The notes below the pieces were generated by a model. That model did not search any database, had not been told where the DNA came from, and worked only from the letters and a program-made list of their open reading frames with translations. Positions 16,206 to 25,642 of a stretch of DNA of 64,000 bases are shown in pieces. Where the stretch lies: assembly GCF_014650715.1 (NCBI RefSeq), contig NZ_BMVM01000004.1, positions 459,873 to 523,872 on the forward strand. Reading direction: 5' to 3'. The DNA comes from Streptomyces bluensis. GTDB lineage: Bacteria > Actinomycetota > Actinomycetes > Streptomycetales > Streptomycetaceae. How positions within the stretch are numbered: the stretch's first letter is position 1; each line of letters starts with the position of its first letter. Made by a program: the position numbers and the translations under genes.

Positions 16206-17834
16206 TCAACTCACGGACGACTCCGCCCGCACCTTCGCGTTCGCCTCCCGAGGCGCGGGCACCGGGGCGACGTCCGTCGAGCCCGCCGCGGGAGCCCCGC
16301 ACTCCATGACCCGCGGCAACCGCAGCGCCATCGCAGCACCCAGCAGCAACAACGCCGCGCTGACCAGCAAGGTCATATGCAGTCCGTGCACGAAGGAGTC
16401 CCGCGCGGCATGGCGCAGCGCCTCGCCCGGTGAACCGCCCAGCCGCCCGGCCACCTGGTACGCCTCGCCCAGCGAGTGCCCGGCCGCCGCCGAGGCAGAC
16501 TCCGGGACGCCGGGCACGCCGGAGAGTCCGGGCTTGTACGCCGCGTTCATCACGCTGCCGAGCAGGGCGATACCGATGCCCGCGCCGAGCTGGTACGACG
16601 TCTCGCCGATGGCCGCGGCCCCGCCCGCCTGGGTCTGGGGCGCCTCGCTGAGCATCGACTCGTACGCCCCGAAGAGCGTCGTCTCCAGGCCGAAGCCGAG
16701 CAGGATGAAGCCGACGAGCAGCAGGGCGGGGTTGTCCTGGGTACCCATCACGGTGAGCAGGACGACCGCGCCCGCCGTGAGGCAGAAGCCCACGGAAACC
16801 ATGCGGCGGGGCCCGAAGCGGCGCAGCATCTGCGCTCCGAGCAGCCCGGCCGCCATGGCCGCGATCGTGAGCGGCAGCATCCGCAGGCCCGTCTGAAGCG
16901 GGGACAGCCCCAGCACCAGTTGCAGGTACTGCGCCGCGATCAGTTCCAGACCCACCAGCGCGAGCATCGCGAGCACGATGCAGCCGACGGACGTGCTGAA
17001 CGCGGGGCGCGCGAACATCCGCAGGTCCACCAGGGGGTGCGGGCGCCGCTTCTGCCGCCGTACGAACGCGGCCAGCAGCCCGGCGCCGAGCACCAGGGGA
17101 AACAGCGTGTACAGGTCGAACGGGCTGTCTCCGCTGCCGAGCCGTTTCACGCCGAGGACGACGCCGAAGAGACCGGCGGCGGCCATCAGCGCGCCCACCA
17201 CGTCCCAGGGCCCGTTCCGGTCGCCGGTCGACTCGGGCAGCAGCAGGCGCCCGACCGGCAGGCTCACGATCATCAGCGGGATGTTGACGAGGAAGACCGA
17301 GCCCCACCAGAAGTGCTCCAGCAGGAAACCGCCGAGCAGGGGGCCGACGGCGGCGCCGACCGCGGCCACGCCGGTCCAGACGCCGATCGCCAGCGCCCGC
17401 TCGCGCCGGTCGGGGAACACCTGCCGCAGGATCGACAGCGTCGCGGGCATGATCATGGCGCCGCCGACCCCGAGCAGCGCGCGGGCGCCGATCAGCATCG
17501 AGGCGTTCTCGGCGACGGCCGCCAGGCCCGAGGCGACACCGAACAGCCCGTAGCCCAGGAGGAGCACCCGTCTGCGGCCGATCCGGTCGCCCAGCGTGCC
17601 GAAGAGGATCAGCAGCGAGGCGCAGACGAGGGGGTAGACGTCGACGATCCAGAGCAGTTCGACGCCGCTGGGCTTGAGGTCCTCCGTGACGGCGGGCACC
17701 GCGACGTGCAGCACCGTGGCGTCGAGAGCGACCAGCAGCAGGCTGGCGCAGAGGACGACGAGGACGACCCAGCGGTTGGCACCGTTCCCGGCCGCCCGAC
17801 GGCACCGCGCAGCGGCCGTGGTCGTCCCGGACAT
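16206..17834 (-). CDS. MFS multidrug exporter, DHA2 (EmrB/QacA) family, 14 membrane helices
   Basis: A 542-residue membrane protein. The start ATG 17834 has GGGAGGTACGTAC upstream and directly precedes the first membrane helix (WVVLVVLCASLLLVALDATVL); the frame is open further upstream but without coding character. Motif A, GTLGDRIGRRRVLL, follows TM2, and the antiporter motif C region, GARALLGVGGAMIMPATLSIL, is in TM4-5, as in 14-TM drug/proton antiporters. A late loop has AQTQAGGAAAIGETSYQLGAGIG, also characteristic. It likely exports a toxic hydrophobic or cationic compound. No TetR-type regulator is adjacent; the gene starts divergently from the mannosyltransferase gene, with a 268-bp gap. 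Confidence 0.92.
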   Translation of the reverse strand: MSGTTTAAARCRRAAGNGANRWVVLVVLCASLLLVALDATVLHVAVPAVTEDLKPSGVELLWIVDVYPLVCASLLILFGTLGDRIGRRRVLLLGYGLFGVASGLAAVAENASMLIGARALLGVGGAMIMPATLSILRQVFPDRRERALAIGVWTGVAAVGAAVGPLLGGFLLEHFWWGSVFLVNIPLMIVSLPVGRLLLPESTGDRNGPWDVVGALMAAAGLFGVVLGVKRLGSGDSPFDLYTLFPLVLGAGLLAAFVRRQKRRPHPLVDLRMFARPAFSTSVGCIVLAMLALVGLELIAAQYLQLVLGLSPLQTGLRMLPLTIAAMAAGLLGAQMLRRFGPRRMVSVGFCLTAGAVVLLTVMGTQDNPALLLVGFILLGFGLETTLFGAYESMLSEAPQTQAGGAAAIGETSYQLGAGIGIALLGSVMNAAYKPGLSGVPGVPESASAAAGHSLGEAYQVAGRLGGSPGEALRHAARDSFVHGLHMTLLVSAALLLLGAAMALRLPRVMECGAPAAGSTDVAPVPAPREANAKVRAESSVS

Positions 17835-18089
17835 GTACGTACCTCCCAGATGATCCCTCGCGCTCGGCGGGCCGCGGGGTGGGGACTCCCCGGCGGCCAC
17901 AGCCCGGGAGGAGCGGTGTCCCGGGTCCGCGACAAAGGCGAGTGAGCCGTCAGGGTACGCGAGAACACGCCGGTGGCGCGTGGTGGGCCTCTCATGGAAC
18001 GTTCGGACAACGTGTGGCGTGCGCCACGCTCCCTTCGGCCGACACCCTTCACCCCCGCCCGATATGGGCGCCCGCTTCCGGACGGCCTT

Positions 18090-18102
18090 GATAATCGAGC
18101 GC
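18090..18102 (+). promoter_or_regulatory. Candidate -10 element for a leaderless mannosyltransferase mRNA
   Basis: GATAAT (18090-18095) ends exactly 7 nt before the GTG at 18103, the spacing expected if transcription begins on the start codon. No ribosome-binding site is visible upstream. The -35 is not recognisable. Confidence 0.4.
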
Positions 18103-19263
18103 GTGACCGACCTTGCAACGCGCCCGGCGCCACCCCTCCTCGCAAGGGCCGCCCCCGCACTCCTCGGGTACGCCGCCGTGCGGGCCCTGGGCCTTGTCAC
18201 TCTCGCCGTGTGGAGCGCGGCACGCGACAAGAGCGCGTACACCCTGCTGGCCGCCCGCTGGGACTCGCTCTGGTACGTCAGGGTCGCGGACCTGGGCTAC
18301 GGCTACGAGGTCCGGCTCCCGAACGGCGACATCCACTCGAACCTCGCCTTCTTCCCGCTGCTGCCCTGGCTGGAGCGGGCCGTGTCGGCGGTGACCTCGC
18401 TGGCGTACGCGGACGCGGGCCTCGTCGTCAGCACGCTCGCCTCGCTGGCCGCGGCCTGGGGGATCTTCGCCGTCGCGGACCACGTGTACGGGCGCCGGAC
18501 AGGTGTCTGCGCGGTGCTGCTGTGGGCCGTGCTGCCGGTCGGGATCGTGCAGTCGATGGCGTACACCGAGTCGCTGTTCACCGCCCTGGCCGCGTGGGCG
18601 CTGTACGCGGTCCTGACCGGCCGCTGGGTCACCGCGGGCACGCTCGCCGCGCTCGCCGGGCTGACCCGCCCGGTGGGCCTCGCGGTGGCCGTGGCGGTGT
18701 GGGCGGCGGTGCTCGCTCCCTCGTTGGCAGGAGATCGGAGCACGGTGGAGCCGGACGGCGCCCCCATGTGGCGGCGCGCCCTCGGCATGCTGCTCGCGCC
18801 GCTCGGCGCCGCCGGCTACGTGCTGTGGGTGGGACATCACACGGGCAGGGGCCCGCTCGGATATCTGGACGTGCAGGCGGGCTGGCGCAACGGCTTCGAC
18901 GGGGGCTACGCCTTCGCCCGGTTCGTCGCCGGAAAGTTCACGTCGTTCCCGTCGGCCCTCGCCGGCGTCGGGCTGGTCCTCGGGGTCGCGCTGGTGATCT
19001 GGCTGTACGTGGCGGGCATCCGGCAGCGGCAGCCGCTCCCGCTGCCGGTGTACACGGGGGTCGTGGTCGCGCTCGCCCTGGGCGCGTCCGGCTACTTCGG
19101 CTCGAAACCGCGCCTGCTGATGCCCGCCTTCCCCCTGCTGCTGCCGCTCGCCAGGGCCCTGGCCGGGCTGCGTACGACCAGGTCAGGGCCGGTTCTCGGG
19201 GCAGTCGCCGTGGCGTCCGCGCTCTACGGGGCGTTCTGGCTGAGCGGCTCCGGTCCGCCCTGA
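18103..19263 (+). CDS. PIG-V-like mannosyltransferase family membrane protein
   Basis: A 386-residue polytopic membrane protein with about nine or ten hydrophobic helices. An early luminal/extracytoplasmic loop reads AARWDSLWYVRVADLGYGYE, carrying the acidic Asp of a GT-C glycosyltransferase, and SMAYTESLFTALAAWAL is the (S/T)ESLF motif of the PIG-V/Mannosyl_trans2 family. GT-C enzymes use polyprenyl-phosphate sugars on the outer face of the membrane, so a polyprenyl-phosphomannose donor is plausible. Acceptor unknown. The GTG at 18103 is chosen because a good -10 hexamer would start transcription there; ATG 18064 is the alternative and would add 13 residues. Confidence 0.82.
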   Translation: MTDLATRPAPPLLARAAPALLGYAAVRALGLVTLAVWSAARDKSAYTLLAARWDSLWYVRVADLGYGYEVRLPNGDIHSNLAFFPLLPWLERAVSAVTSLAYADAGLVVSTLASLAAAWGIFAVADHVYGRRTGVCAVLLWAVLPVGIVQSMAYTESLFTALAAWALYAVLTGRWVTAGTLAALAGLTRPVGLAVAVAVWAAVLAPSLAGDRSTVEPDGAPMWRRALGMLLAPLGAAGYVLWVGHHTGRGPLGYLDVQAGWRNGFDGGYAFARFVAGKFTSFPSALAGVGLVLGVALVIWLYVAGIRQRQPLPLPVYTGVVVALALGASGYFGSKPRLLMPAFPLLLPLARALAGLRTTRSGPVLGAVAVASALYGAFWLSGSGPP

Positions 19264-19514
19264 CCGTTCCCGGTGTCCGCCGGCCAACGCTCCGTGAGCG
19301 GACGGAGAATTCCACACCAGCATTCGGTGAACGAATCCAAAATGGCCATAAAACCAGGACGCCGAATGATCAACGGAATTGAAGGCGGCGCATCCCGCTG
19401 ATTACGGATTCCTTGAAAATAAACCTCTTCCTGAGAGCAATCCCACATCACATCGTCATCACAAAGCGAGTGATTCGGGCCGGGACAGCGCTCACTCGCT
19501 GTAACGTCGATTGA

Positions 19515-20564
19515 GTGTGTACCGAACGTTTCCTGACGCGCCTTGAGCGGGTCTTCGCGCGGCTGGACCGTGAGCCGGAACGACCGGCCCACATCAATGT
19601 GCCCGTGATGAGCAGGCACAGGGTGGTGCTCTTCGCCGCCACCCTGGCCTTCTACGCGGCCATCGTGTGGGCCGTGCTCATCACCTCGTGGCTGGTCCGC
19701 CTCGACTGGCAGCTCATGTTCTTCCGGCCGTACCAGCAGTGGCCGGAGGTCCACGCGTTCCTGGACTACTACGTGGTCCTCGGGCAGCGCGGCCCCACCG
19801 CCGTGATGGTGGCGGCCTGGCTGGGCTGGCGCTCCTGGCGGCAGCACACCCTGCGTCCGCTGCTCGCGCTGGGTGTGTCGCTGCTGCTGCTGAACGTCAC
19901 GGTCGGCGCCGCGAAGCTCGGCATGGGCCGCCTCGGACCGCACTACGCGACCTCGATCGGCTCGAACGAGATGTGGCTCGGCGGCGACATATTTCCCTCG
20001 GGCCACACCGCGAACGCCGTGGTGACCTGGGGCATCCTCGCCTATCTGGCCTCCACGCCGAGAGCCCGGCGCTGGCTGTCCGCGCTGTCCGCCGTGACCT
20101 CGCTCGGCGTGGGCCTGACCACGGTCTACCTCGGCACACACTGGCTGAGCGACGTCCTGCTGGGCTGGGCCGCCGGACTGCTGATCCTGCTGGCGCTGCC
20201 CTGGTTCGAGCCGCTCATCGCACGCGCCGAGATCTGGATCCTGTCGCTGCGGGACGCCTGGTGGGCACGTCTGAGCGCTCCGGCCGCCTCTCCCGCTCTC
20301 GGACCGGCTGCGGCGGGGGGACTCCCGTCGGCGACGGCGTCCGTGGGCGCCTCCCCGCTGCGTTCGCCCGCCCAGGACCCGGGCACGGCCCGGGACACCT
20401 CCGTCGCGGCCAGGTCCACCCGGCCGCCGCTGCACCTGTCGTCGGGGCCGCACACCACACGTTCGGAACGCATCCCGGTCACGCCGGTCGGCAGCCGCCG
20501 TCCGCCGCACTCCGACCGGGCGCCACGGAGTACGACGTCGGCGCGCCCCGTCGCGGGGGGCTGA
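19515..20564 (+). CDS. PAP2-family membrane phosphatase
   Basis: A 349-residue protein starting at GTG, with five or six membrane helices between residues 35 and 230 and a Ser/Pro/Arg-rich cytoplasmic-type tail of about 110 residues. The phosphatase signatures are KLGMGRLGP (134-142, a variant of KX6RP), PSGHTAN (161-167, catalytic His164) and YLGTHWLSDVLLGW (205-218, His209 and Asp213). PAP2 enzymes remove phosphate from lipids such as phosphatidate or undecaprenyl pyrophosphate at the membrane surface. Position after a GT-C mannosyltransferase hints at a polyprenyl-phosphate recycling role, but the 251-bp gap between them is AT-richer than its surroundings and looks like an independent promoter region. 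Confidence 0.88.
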   Translation: MCTERFLTRLERVFARLDREPERPAHINVPVMSRHRVVLFAATLAFYAAIVWAVLITSWLVRLDWQLMFFRPYQQWPEVHAFLDYYVVLGQRGPTAVMVAAWLGWRSWRQHTLRPLLALGVSLLLLNVTVGAAKLGMGRLGPHYATSIGSNEMWLGGDIFPSGHTANAVVTWGILAYLASTPRARRWLSALSAVTSLGVGLTTVYLGTHWLSDVLLGWAAGLLILLALPWFEPLIARAEIWILSLRDAWWARLSAPAASPALGPAAAGGLPSATASVGASPLRSPAQDPGTARDTSVAARSTRPPLHLSSGPHTTRSERIPVTPVGSRRPPHSDRAPRSTTSARPVAGG

Positions 20565-20617
20565 CACGAAGCAGCCACGGACAGCGGAGCCGGTACGCAC
20601 ACCCTCACTCCGCACGG

Positions 20618-20651
20618 CGAAGGCCCGGCTCCCTCAGGGGCCGGGCCTTCG
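20618..20651. terminator. Bidirectional terminator between the PAP2 and I78-inhibitor genes
   Basis: CGAAGGCCCGGC / GCCGGGCCTTCG, a perfect 12-bp inverted repeat with a 10-nt loop, between convergent genes. Confidence 0.85.
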
Positions 20652-20672
20652 TCTGTGGTCCTCTCCGTGGTC

Positions 20673-20888
20673 TCAGCCCTTCCAGCAGCGCGTCACGCGG
20701 CCGTCCTTGACCTCGAAGTTCAGGCGGCCCACGCGGTACTCCATGGTGATGATCGCGCCCGGCGGCAGCGACCGGACCGTGGACCAGCCGTGCTCCCGGG
20801 CGCGGCGCTCGGCGCTGCTCGCCTCAAGGCCGACGTAGGTGTCCGGACTGTCCTGGGGCTCCTGGGACGGAGTGGGGATGGGTGCCAT
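20673..20888 (-). CDS. Small I78-type (Elastase/subtilisin inhibitor-like) protease inhibitor
   Basis: A 71-residue protein starting at ATG 20888. The C-terminal half, GWSTVRSLPPGAIITMEYRV followed by GRLNFEVKDGRVTRCWKG, matches the peptidase inhibitor I78 family: a compact beta-sheet with a conserved Trp, a binding loop before the MEYR strand, and a single late Cys. Family members inhibit serine proteases such as elastase or subtilisin. No signal peptide is visible, which would put it in the cytoplasm unless the start is further upstream. It is about 7-11 kb from the three streptogrisin genes; a link is possible but not shown. Confidence 0.78.
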   Translation of the reverse strand: MAPIPTPSQEPQDSPDTYVGLEASSAERRAREHGWSTVRSLPPGAIITMEYRVGRLNFEVKDGRVTRCWKG

Positions 20889-21267
20889 GACGGCCACGTT
20901 AGGCGGCGCCCCGCGCCCGCGGAAGCCCGGGCCCGCCGAGGCGCTCCCGGACCGGCCGGGCCGGGTGTGGCAGAGGGTCACTGTTCCCCGGCGGTCACAC
21001 TTGTGTCACAGGACCACGACACGCGTGAGAGGCCGAACCGCGTCACACGTACGAGCGGTTCCGTACGTGTCACGTCCGTTGTCGCACGTAATTCCCGGCC
21101 CGCTTGACGCCGTCTCGAATAATGCCCCGGAAAGCGTGCCGCCGATCACGCGGAGACCGCATTTCATTCCGATTACCGGTGTTCCCGGGAAGCCCCCACC
21201 GCACGGGCAATACATGGTTCGTAGCAGGCCCTCGTCGAGCAGCGGCGGGGACGGCCCGGCCGGCGCG
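20889..21267. other. Intergenic region right of the I78-inhibitor gene
   Basis: 379 bases with no gene that can be supported. It holds the inhibitor's promoter region and the end of the gene at 21268. Nothing clear, apart from an AT-rich patch around 21115-21125 (TCGAATAATG). Confidence 0.4.
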
Positions 21268-22098
21268 TCACTCCACCACGGCCACCTTCACCGCGAGGTC
21301 GTTGTCCCCCGTGTAGTAGGGCCCCGCCGTGACCCGGCCGTACTCGGTCTCCAGCGTCACCTTCGGGTAGATGAAGATCGGCTTCTTGTCGGCGATGTCG
21401 TCGAGGAGGCGTGCGATCCGTACCCGGGGCCCCGTCTCCCCGTCCGGCCGGAGCCACAGGTCCCACAGGCCGGGGCGGAGAGCCGGGTACGTCACGGTGA
21501 AGCGGAACTCGGACCGGTCGGCGGTGAGACCGGCGCGCACCACAGCGGCCGGCGCTTTCCTGGCCACCAGCTCGACGCACGCGTCCGGCGCCAGCCGGGT
21601 GCCGTACACCCGCGCCCTCACACTCAGCTCGTCCTTGCCCACGAGGAGTTCGCCCGCCTCGGCGTGCGGGTCGCGCAGCCAGCTACGGACGGTGAGGTTG
21701 CCGTACTTGGTCGCGTACGGGATACGCGCGGCGACATGCCCGGGGGCGGCGCCGGGCACGCGGTCGACGAGGGCGCGCAGGTCGTTGACGCCGGGCGCCA
21801 GGCGGCACGGCTCGCCGTCGGACACCTGGACGTACACGTCCCAGCGGCCCTCGGGGAGCTCGACGCTGCTGGGCAGGGCGGCCCTGAGGCGGCCGTCGGC
21901 GGCCGGGCTGAGGGGCAGGCGCACCTCCTGCTCGCTGTCGCGGCGCCTCAGCAGGAGGTGGGCGGGCGCGGACCCGCCCCGGTCGGTGACGTCGAAGGTG
22001 AGGCCGCCCGCCGAGTCGGCGACGCAGTCGGCACGCGGAGCCGTGACGGGGGCCTCGTGGACGTGCTGGTTCGCTGCGGACGGAGCCGGGGTCATCAT
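21268..22098 (-). CDS. Unknown beta-rich protein coupled to a glycosyltransferase
   Basis: A 276-residue protein that I do not recognise by family. The start ATG 22098 overlaps the glycosyltransferase stop (ATGA), so the two are co-translated. It is soluble, with no signal peptide or membrane helix. The sequence looks like two or three repeated beta-sandwich units: GRWDVYVQVSDGEP, YGNLTVRSWLRDPHAEAGEL and GLWDLWLRPDGETGPRVRIA, with Trp-Asp-Leu/Val-turn patterns. A C-terminal section reads KKPIFIYPKVTLETEYGRV. Similar modules accompany glycosyltransferases or polyol-phosphate polymerases in actinobacterial surface-polymer loci, so a role in acceptor binding or regulation is a reasonable guess only. 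Confidence 0.7.
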   Translation of the reverse strand: MMTPAPSAANQHVHEAPVTAPRADCVADSAGGLTFDVTDRGGSAPAHLLLRRRDSEQEVRLPLSPAADGRLRAALPSSVELPEGRWDVYVQVSDGEPCRLAPGVNDLRALVDRVPGAAPGHVAARIPYATKYGNLTVRSWLRDPHAEAGELLVGKDELSVRARVYGTRLAPDACVELVARKAPAAVVRAGLTADRSEFRFTVTYPALRPGLWDLWLRPDGETGPRVRIARLLDDIADKKPIFIYPKVTLETEYGRVTAGPYYTGDNDLAVKVAVVE

Positions 22099-23357
22099 GA
22101 GGTGCGTCCCTTCCCTGAAGCGGTGCGTCCCGCGTCCCGTACGGCGTACACCCCGGCGAGCAGCGCTCCCCGGGCGCGGTGCAGCGCACCTCGCGCCCGC
22201 CCGCCCGGTGAGTTCCCGCCACGGGCGAGCAGTGCGGAGAAGAGCGACTCGTGGCGCTCGGCGATACGGGAGGGGTCGAAGCGCTCGGAGTCCGTGAGCG
22301 CCGCGTGCGCCATCTGCTGCCGCAACGCGTCGTCGTTGATCAGTTCGAGCAGGCCCTGGGCGATGGCCTGGACGTTGCCGGACTCGACGAGACGCCCGTC
22401 GACACCGTTGTCGATGATCTCGCCGGGCCCGTGCGGGCAGTTGGTGGAGACGACCGGCAGGCCGCAGCGCATGGCCTCGACGATCGTCATGCCGAAGGAC
22501 TCCATGCTGGAGGTGACGGCGGCGATGGAGCCCTTGGCCCACTCCGGCTCGATGGGGTGAGCCGGGCCCATGAGGTAGACGTGGTTGTAGAGGCCCAACC
22601 GGTCGACGAGCTCGCGGAGTTGGTCCTTCTGCCTGCCGCCCCCGTAGATCCGCAGGCGCCAGTCGGGCCGCTGGGCGCGCACCGTGTCGAAGGCCTTGAT
22701 GAGCAGGTCGTACCGCTTGACGGGGGCCAGCCGTCCGGCCGCGACGACCCACCGGCCGGAGCCGTCCGCGGGGTCGATGCCCGGCCGGGGCACCGGGTTG
22801 GGCACGCACTGCACCCGGACACCGGGCAGCCGCATCCTGTCGCGGTACGCGCGGGCGTCGGCCTCCGTGGTCGTGGTGACCGCGTCGAGGCGCGGGTAGA
22901 GGCCGCGCAGCGTGGCGCGCAGGGCCGCGGGGTGACTGTCGAGCGTGAGGTGCTCCTGGCCGACACGGACCGGGCCACGGCGGGTCTCCCGGGCCAGGTG
23001 CGCGTTCAGGCCCGGCCGGGTGCCGACGACCACGTCCGCCTCGACCGTGGCGAGGTGCTCGGCGATTCGCCGGTCCGTGAGGGCGCTGTACTGCTCGTAA
23101 CGGCCCTCCGCGCGCGGGAAGACGCGCGCGGGGCGCCCCAGATCCGGGTCCCCGGCGTCGGCGCCTTCCGGCCGGACGTCGACGAGGTGGCGCACGCGGA
23201 CCCGGGAGCCGGGCGTGAAGACCGGTTCGTCACGGTGGCGGAAGACCGAGACGATCTCGACGTCGTGCTGCTCGGCAAGAGCGTTCGCGAGGTTGTACGT
23301 GGTCCGGATCGTCCCCCCGATGCCGTACGCGTTGTGTATGAGGAAAGACATATGCAT
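22095..23357 (-). CDS. Glycosyltransferase family 4 (GT-B fold)
   Basis: A 420-residue protein starting at ATG 23357. The N-terminal half begins with MSFLIHNAYGIGGTIRTTYNLANALA, the glycine-rich acceptor loop of GT4 enzymes. The C-terminal half has WVVAAGRLAPVKRYDLLIKAF (nucleotide-sugar domain strand and helix) and the EX7E donor motif ESFGMTIVEAMRCGLPVVST. It would transfer a sugar from a nucleotide donor to a lipid- or polymer-linked acceptor in the cytoplasm. It is translationally coupled to the unknown protein downstream; nothing nearby shows which polymer is made. Confidence 0.9.
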   Translation of the reverse strand: MHMSFLIHNAYGIGGTIRTTYNLANALAEQHDVEIVSVFRHRDEPVFTPGSRVRVRHLVDVRPEGADAGDPDLGRPARVFPRAEGRYEQYSALTDRRIAEHLATVEADVVVGTRPGLNAHLARETRRGPVRVGQEHLTLDSHPAALRATLRGLYPRLDAVTTTTEADARAYRDRMRLPGVRVQCVPNPVPRPGIDPADGSGRWVVAAGRLAPVKRYDLLIKAFDTVRAQRPDWRLRIYGGGRQKDQLRELVDRLGLYNHVYLMGPAHPIEPEWAKGSIAAVTSSMESFGMTIVEAMRCGLPVVSTNCPHGPGEIIDNGVDGRLVESGNVQAIAQGLLELINDDALRQQMAHAALTDSERFDPSRIAERHESLFSALLARGGNSPGGRARGALHRARGALLAGVYAVRDAGRTASGKGRTS

Positions 23358-23522
23358 ACGTCCCCCGAGCCCCCTGTTTCCGCAGTCTCATCCGTCTGAC
23401 TGATGGTTGGACCCGGAACCCCCGCACTTGGTTGGGCTTCATCATCAACTCGTGCTGGAGCAGTTGCCCGATCGATAGGTGATCGGTAGGTGATACGGGG
23501 AACCTTTCGGGCCGCGACGCCG

Positions 23523-24071
23523 TCAGCAGCCCGGGGCCGACCGATGGCCGCTCAGCTTGATCAGTCCGCAGAGCGTTTTGGCGGACACCTTCCAGGTGCC
23601 GTTCTGCTCGACCGCGGTGCCCCTCGCGTTCGGCAGGACAACAGCACCCTTCATGAGCAGCGAGTACGTCACTTTCGCGTCGGTCGCCGAGGTGAACTCG
23701 ATCTTCGTGACCTTCGCCTCGATCTGCCGTCCGCGCTCGGCGCGGTCGAGGGCGTCGAGGACCCGCCCCATCTGCTTGCCGTTCTCCAGGACGGCCTGCC
23801 GGTCCTGCTTGGACGTGTGGGAGTTGAAGAACGTCTCCCAGTTCGCCGTGATCTCCTTCTTGGCCGCCGCCGGGTTGGCCGGTTGGGCCCCGCTCGGGGT
23901 GGCACTGGGCGTCGCCACGACGCTCGTGGTCCTGTCCGCCGTACGGGCGGACACGGCGCTGTCGCCTTTGCCGCCGTCCACGCAGGCCGTGAGGGCGAGG
24001 ACGAGGGCCGCCCCCGCGGTCAGTGCCCCCAGCCGTCCGCTGCTCCCCCTGAGGTAGCTCCCGAGAACCAT
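23523..24071 (-). CDS. Putative secreted lipoprotein with an NTF2-like domain
   Basis: A 182-residue protein from ATG 24071; a GTG 9 nt upstream is an alternative. The N-terminus has a hydrophobic segment followed by a lipobox LTAC (ALVLALTACVDGG), predicting lipid attachment and anchoring outside the membrane. Next come a Ser/Thr/Ala/Pro-rich linker and a domain of about 110 residues (ITANWETFFNSHTSKQDR ... ALDRAERGRQIEAKVTKIEF ... TYSLLMKGAVVLPNARG ... WKVSAKTLCGLIKLSG), which looks like an NTF2/SnoaL-type alpha+beta cone common in actinobacterial lipoproteins. Function unknown. Confidence 0.82.
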   Translation of the reverse strand: MVLGSYLRGSSGRLGALTAGAALVLALTACVDGGKGDSAVSARTADRTTSVVATPSATPSGAQPANPAAAKKEITANWETFFNSHTSKQDRQAVLENGKQMGRVLDALDRAERGRQIEAKVTKIEFTSATDAKVTYSLLMKGAVVLPNARGTAVEQNGTWKVSAKTLCGLIKLSGHRSAPGC

Positions 24072-24184
24072 CTGGCTCACCACCGGTTGTCGGTCCGGGC
24101 CGTGTGTGCCTGGTGCTTTCAGGGTCAGCTCACACCGGGCATCGTGCAACTCCATCAGCGGACCGTGCCCGCCGGAAACGCCTG

Positions 24185-24392
24185 GGGCTTGTTTCGAAAG
24201 TCCCGTCGTCCGCCCGGAGGGCGGGCCGAGCGGCGTCTGGTGCGTGCTCTCGGCGTGCCGGGCGGAAGCCCTCGTACTGGATGTACTTGGGCTTTCGCCC
24301 GGTGCGGCGAGTGGGGGTACCTCCCACGCCCTTAAGGCAGTGGGGGAGCGTGCCAGACGCCGGGCGGCAGGCGGGACTTTCGAAACAAGCCC
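24185..24392. mobile_element. MITE-like imperfect palindrome with 21-bp terminal inverted repeats
   Basis: The ends are perfect 21-bp inverted repeats: GGGCTTGTTTCGAAAGTCCC plus G at 24185-24205 and its complement at 24372-24392. Inside are further nested inverted repeats: CGGCGTCTGG against CCAGACGCCG, and CCGGGCGGAAGCCC against GGGCTTTCGCCCGG (24258-24302). The element also contains a copy of the short repeat found in two coding genes (24311-24348). It has no coding capacity, is about 208 bp long and can fold almost completely on itself, the layout of a miniature inverted-repeat element. No clear target-site duplication was found. It sits in the 375-bp gap before the lipoprotein gene. Confidence 0.65.
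24311..24348 (+). repeat. Short palindromic repeat (copy inside the MITE-like element)
   Basis: GTGGGGGTACCTCCCACGC followed by CCTTAAGGCAGTGGGGGAG. Nearly the same as the reverse complement of 2782-2819, and related to 4856-4898. Confidence 0.7.
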
Positions 24393-24446
24393 TAGGTCCC
24401 GACCGGCGTGCCGGTCGGGACCCCGTGCCCAGGACGGGGAGTTGAC

Positions 24447-25642
<1,196 letters not shown>

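Noticed and set aside
14862..17945. Antisense plus-strand frames across the acyl-CoA dehydrogenase and MFS genes
   Set aside because: They lack family motifs and mirror the codon pattern of the real genes.
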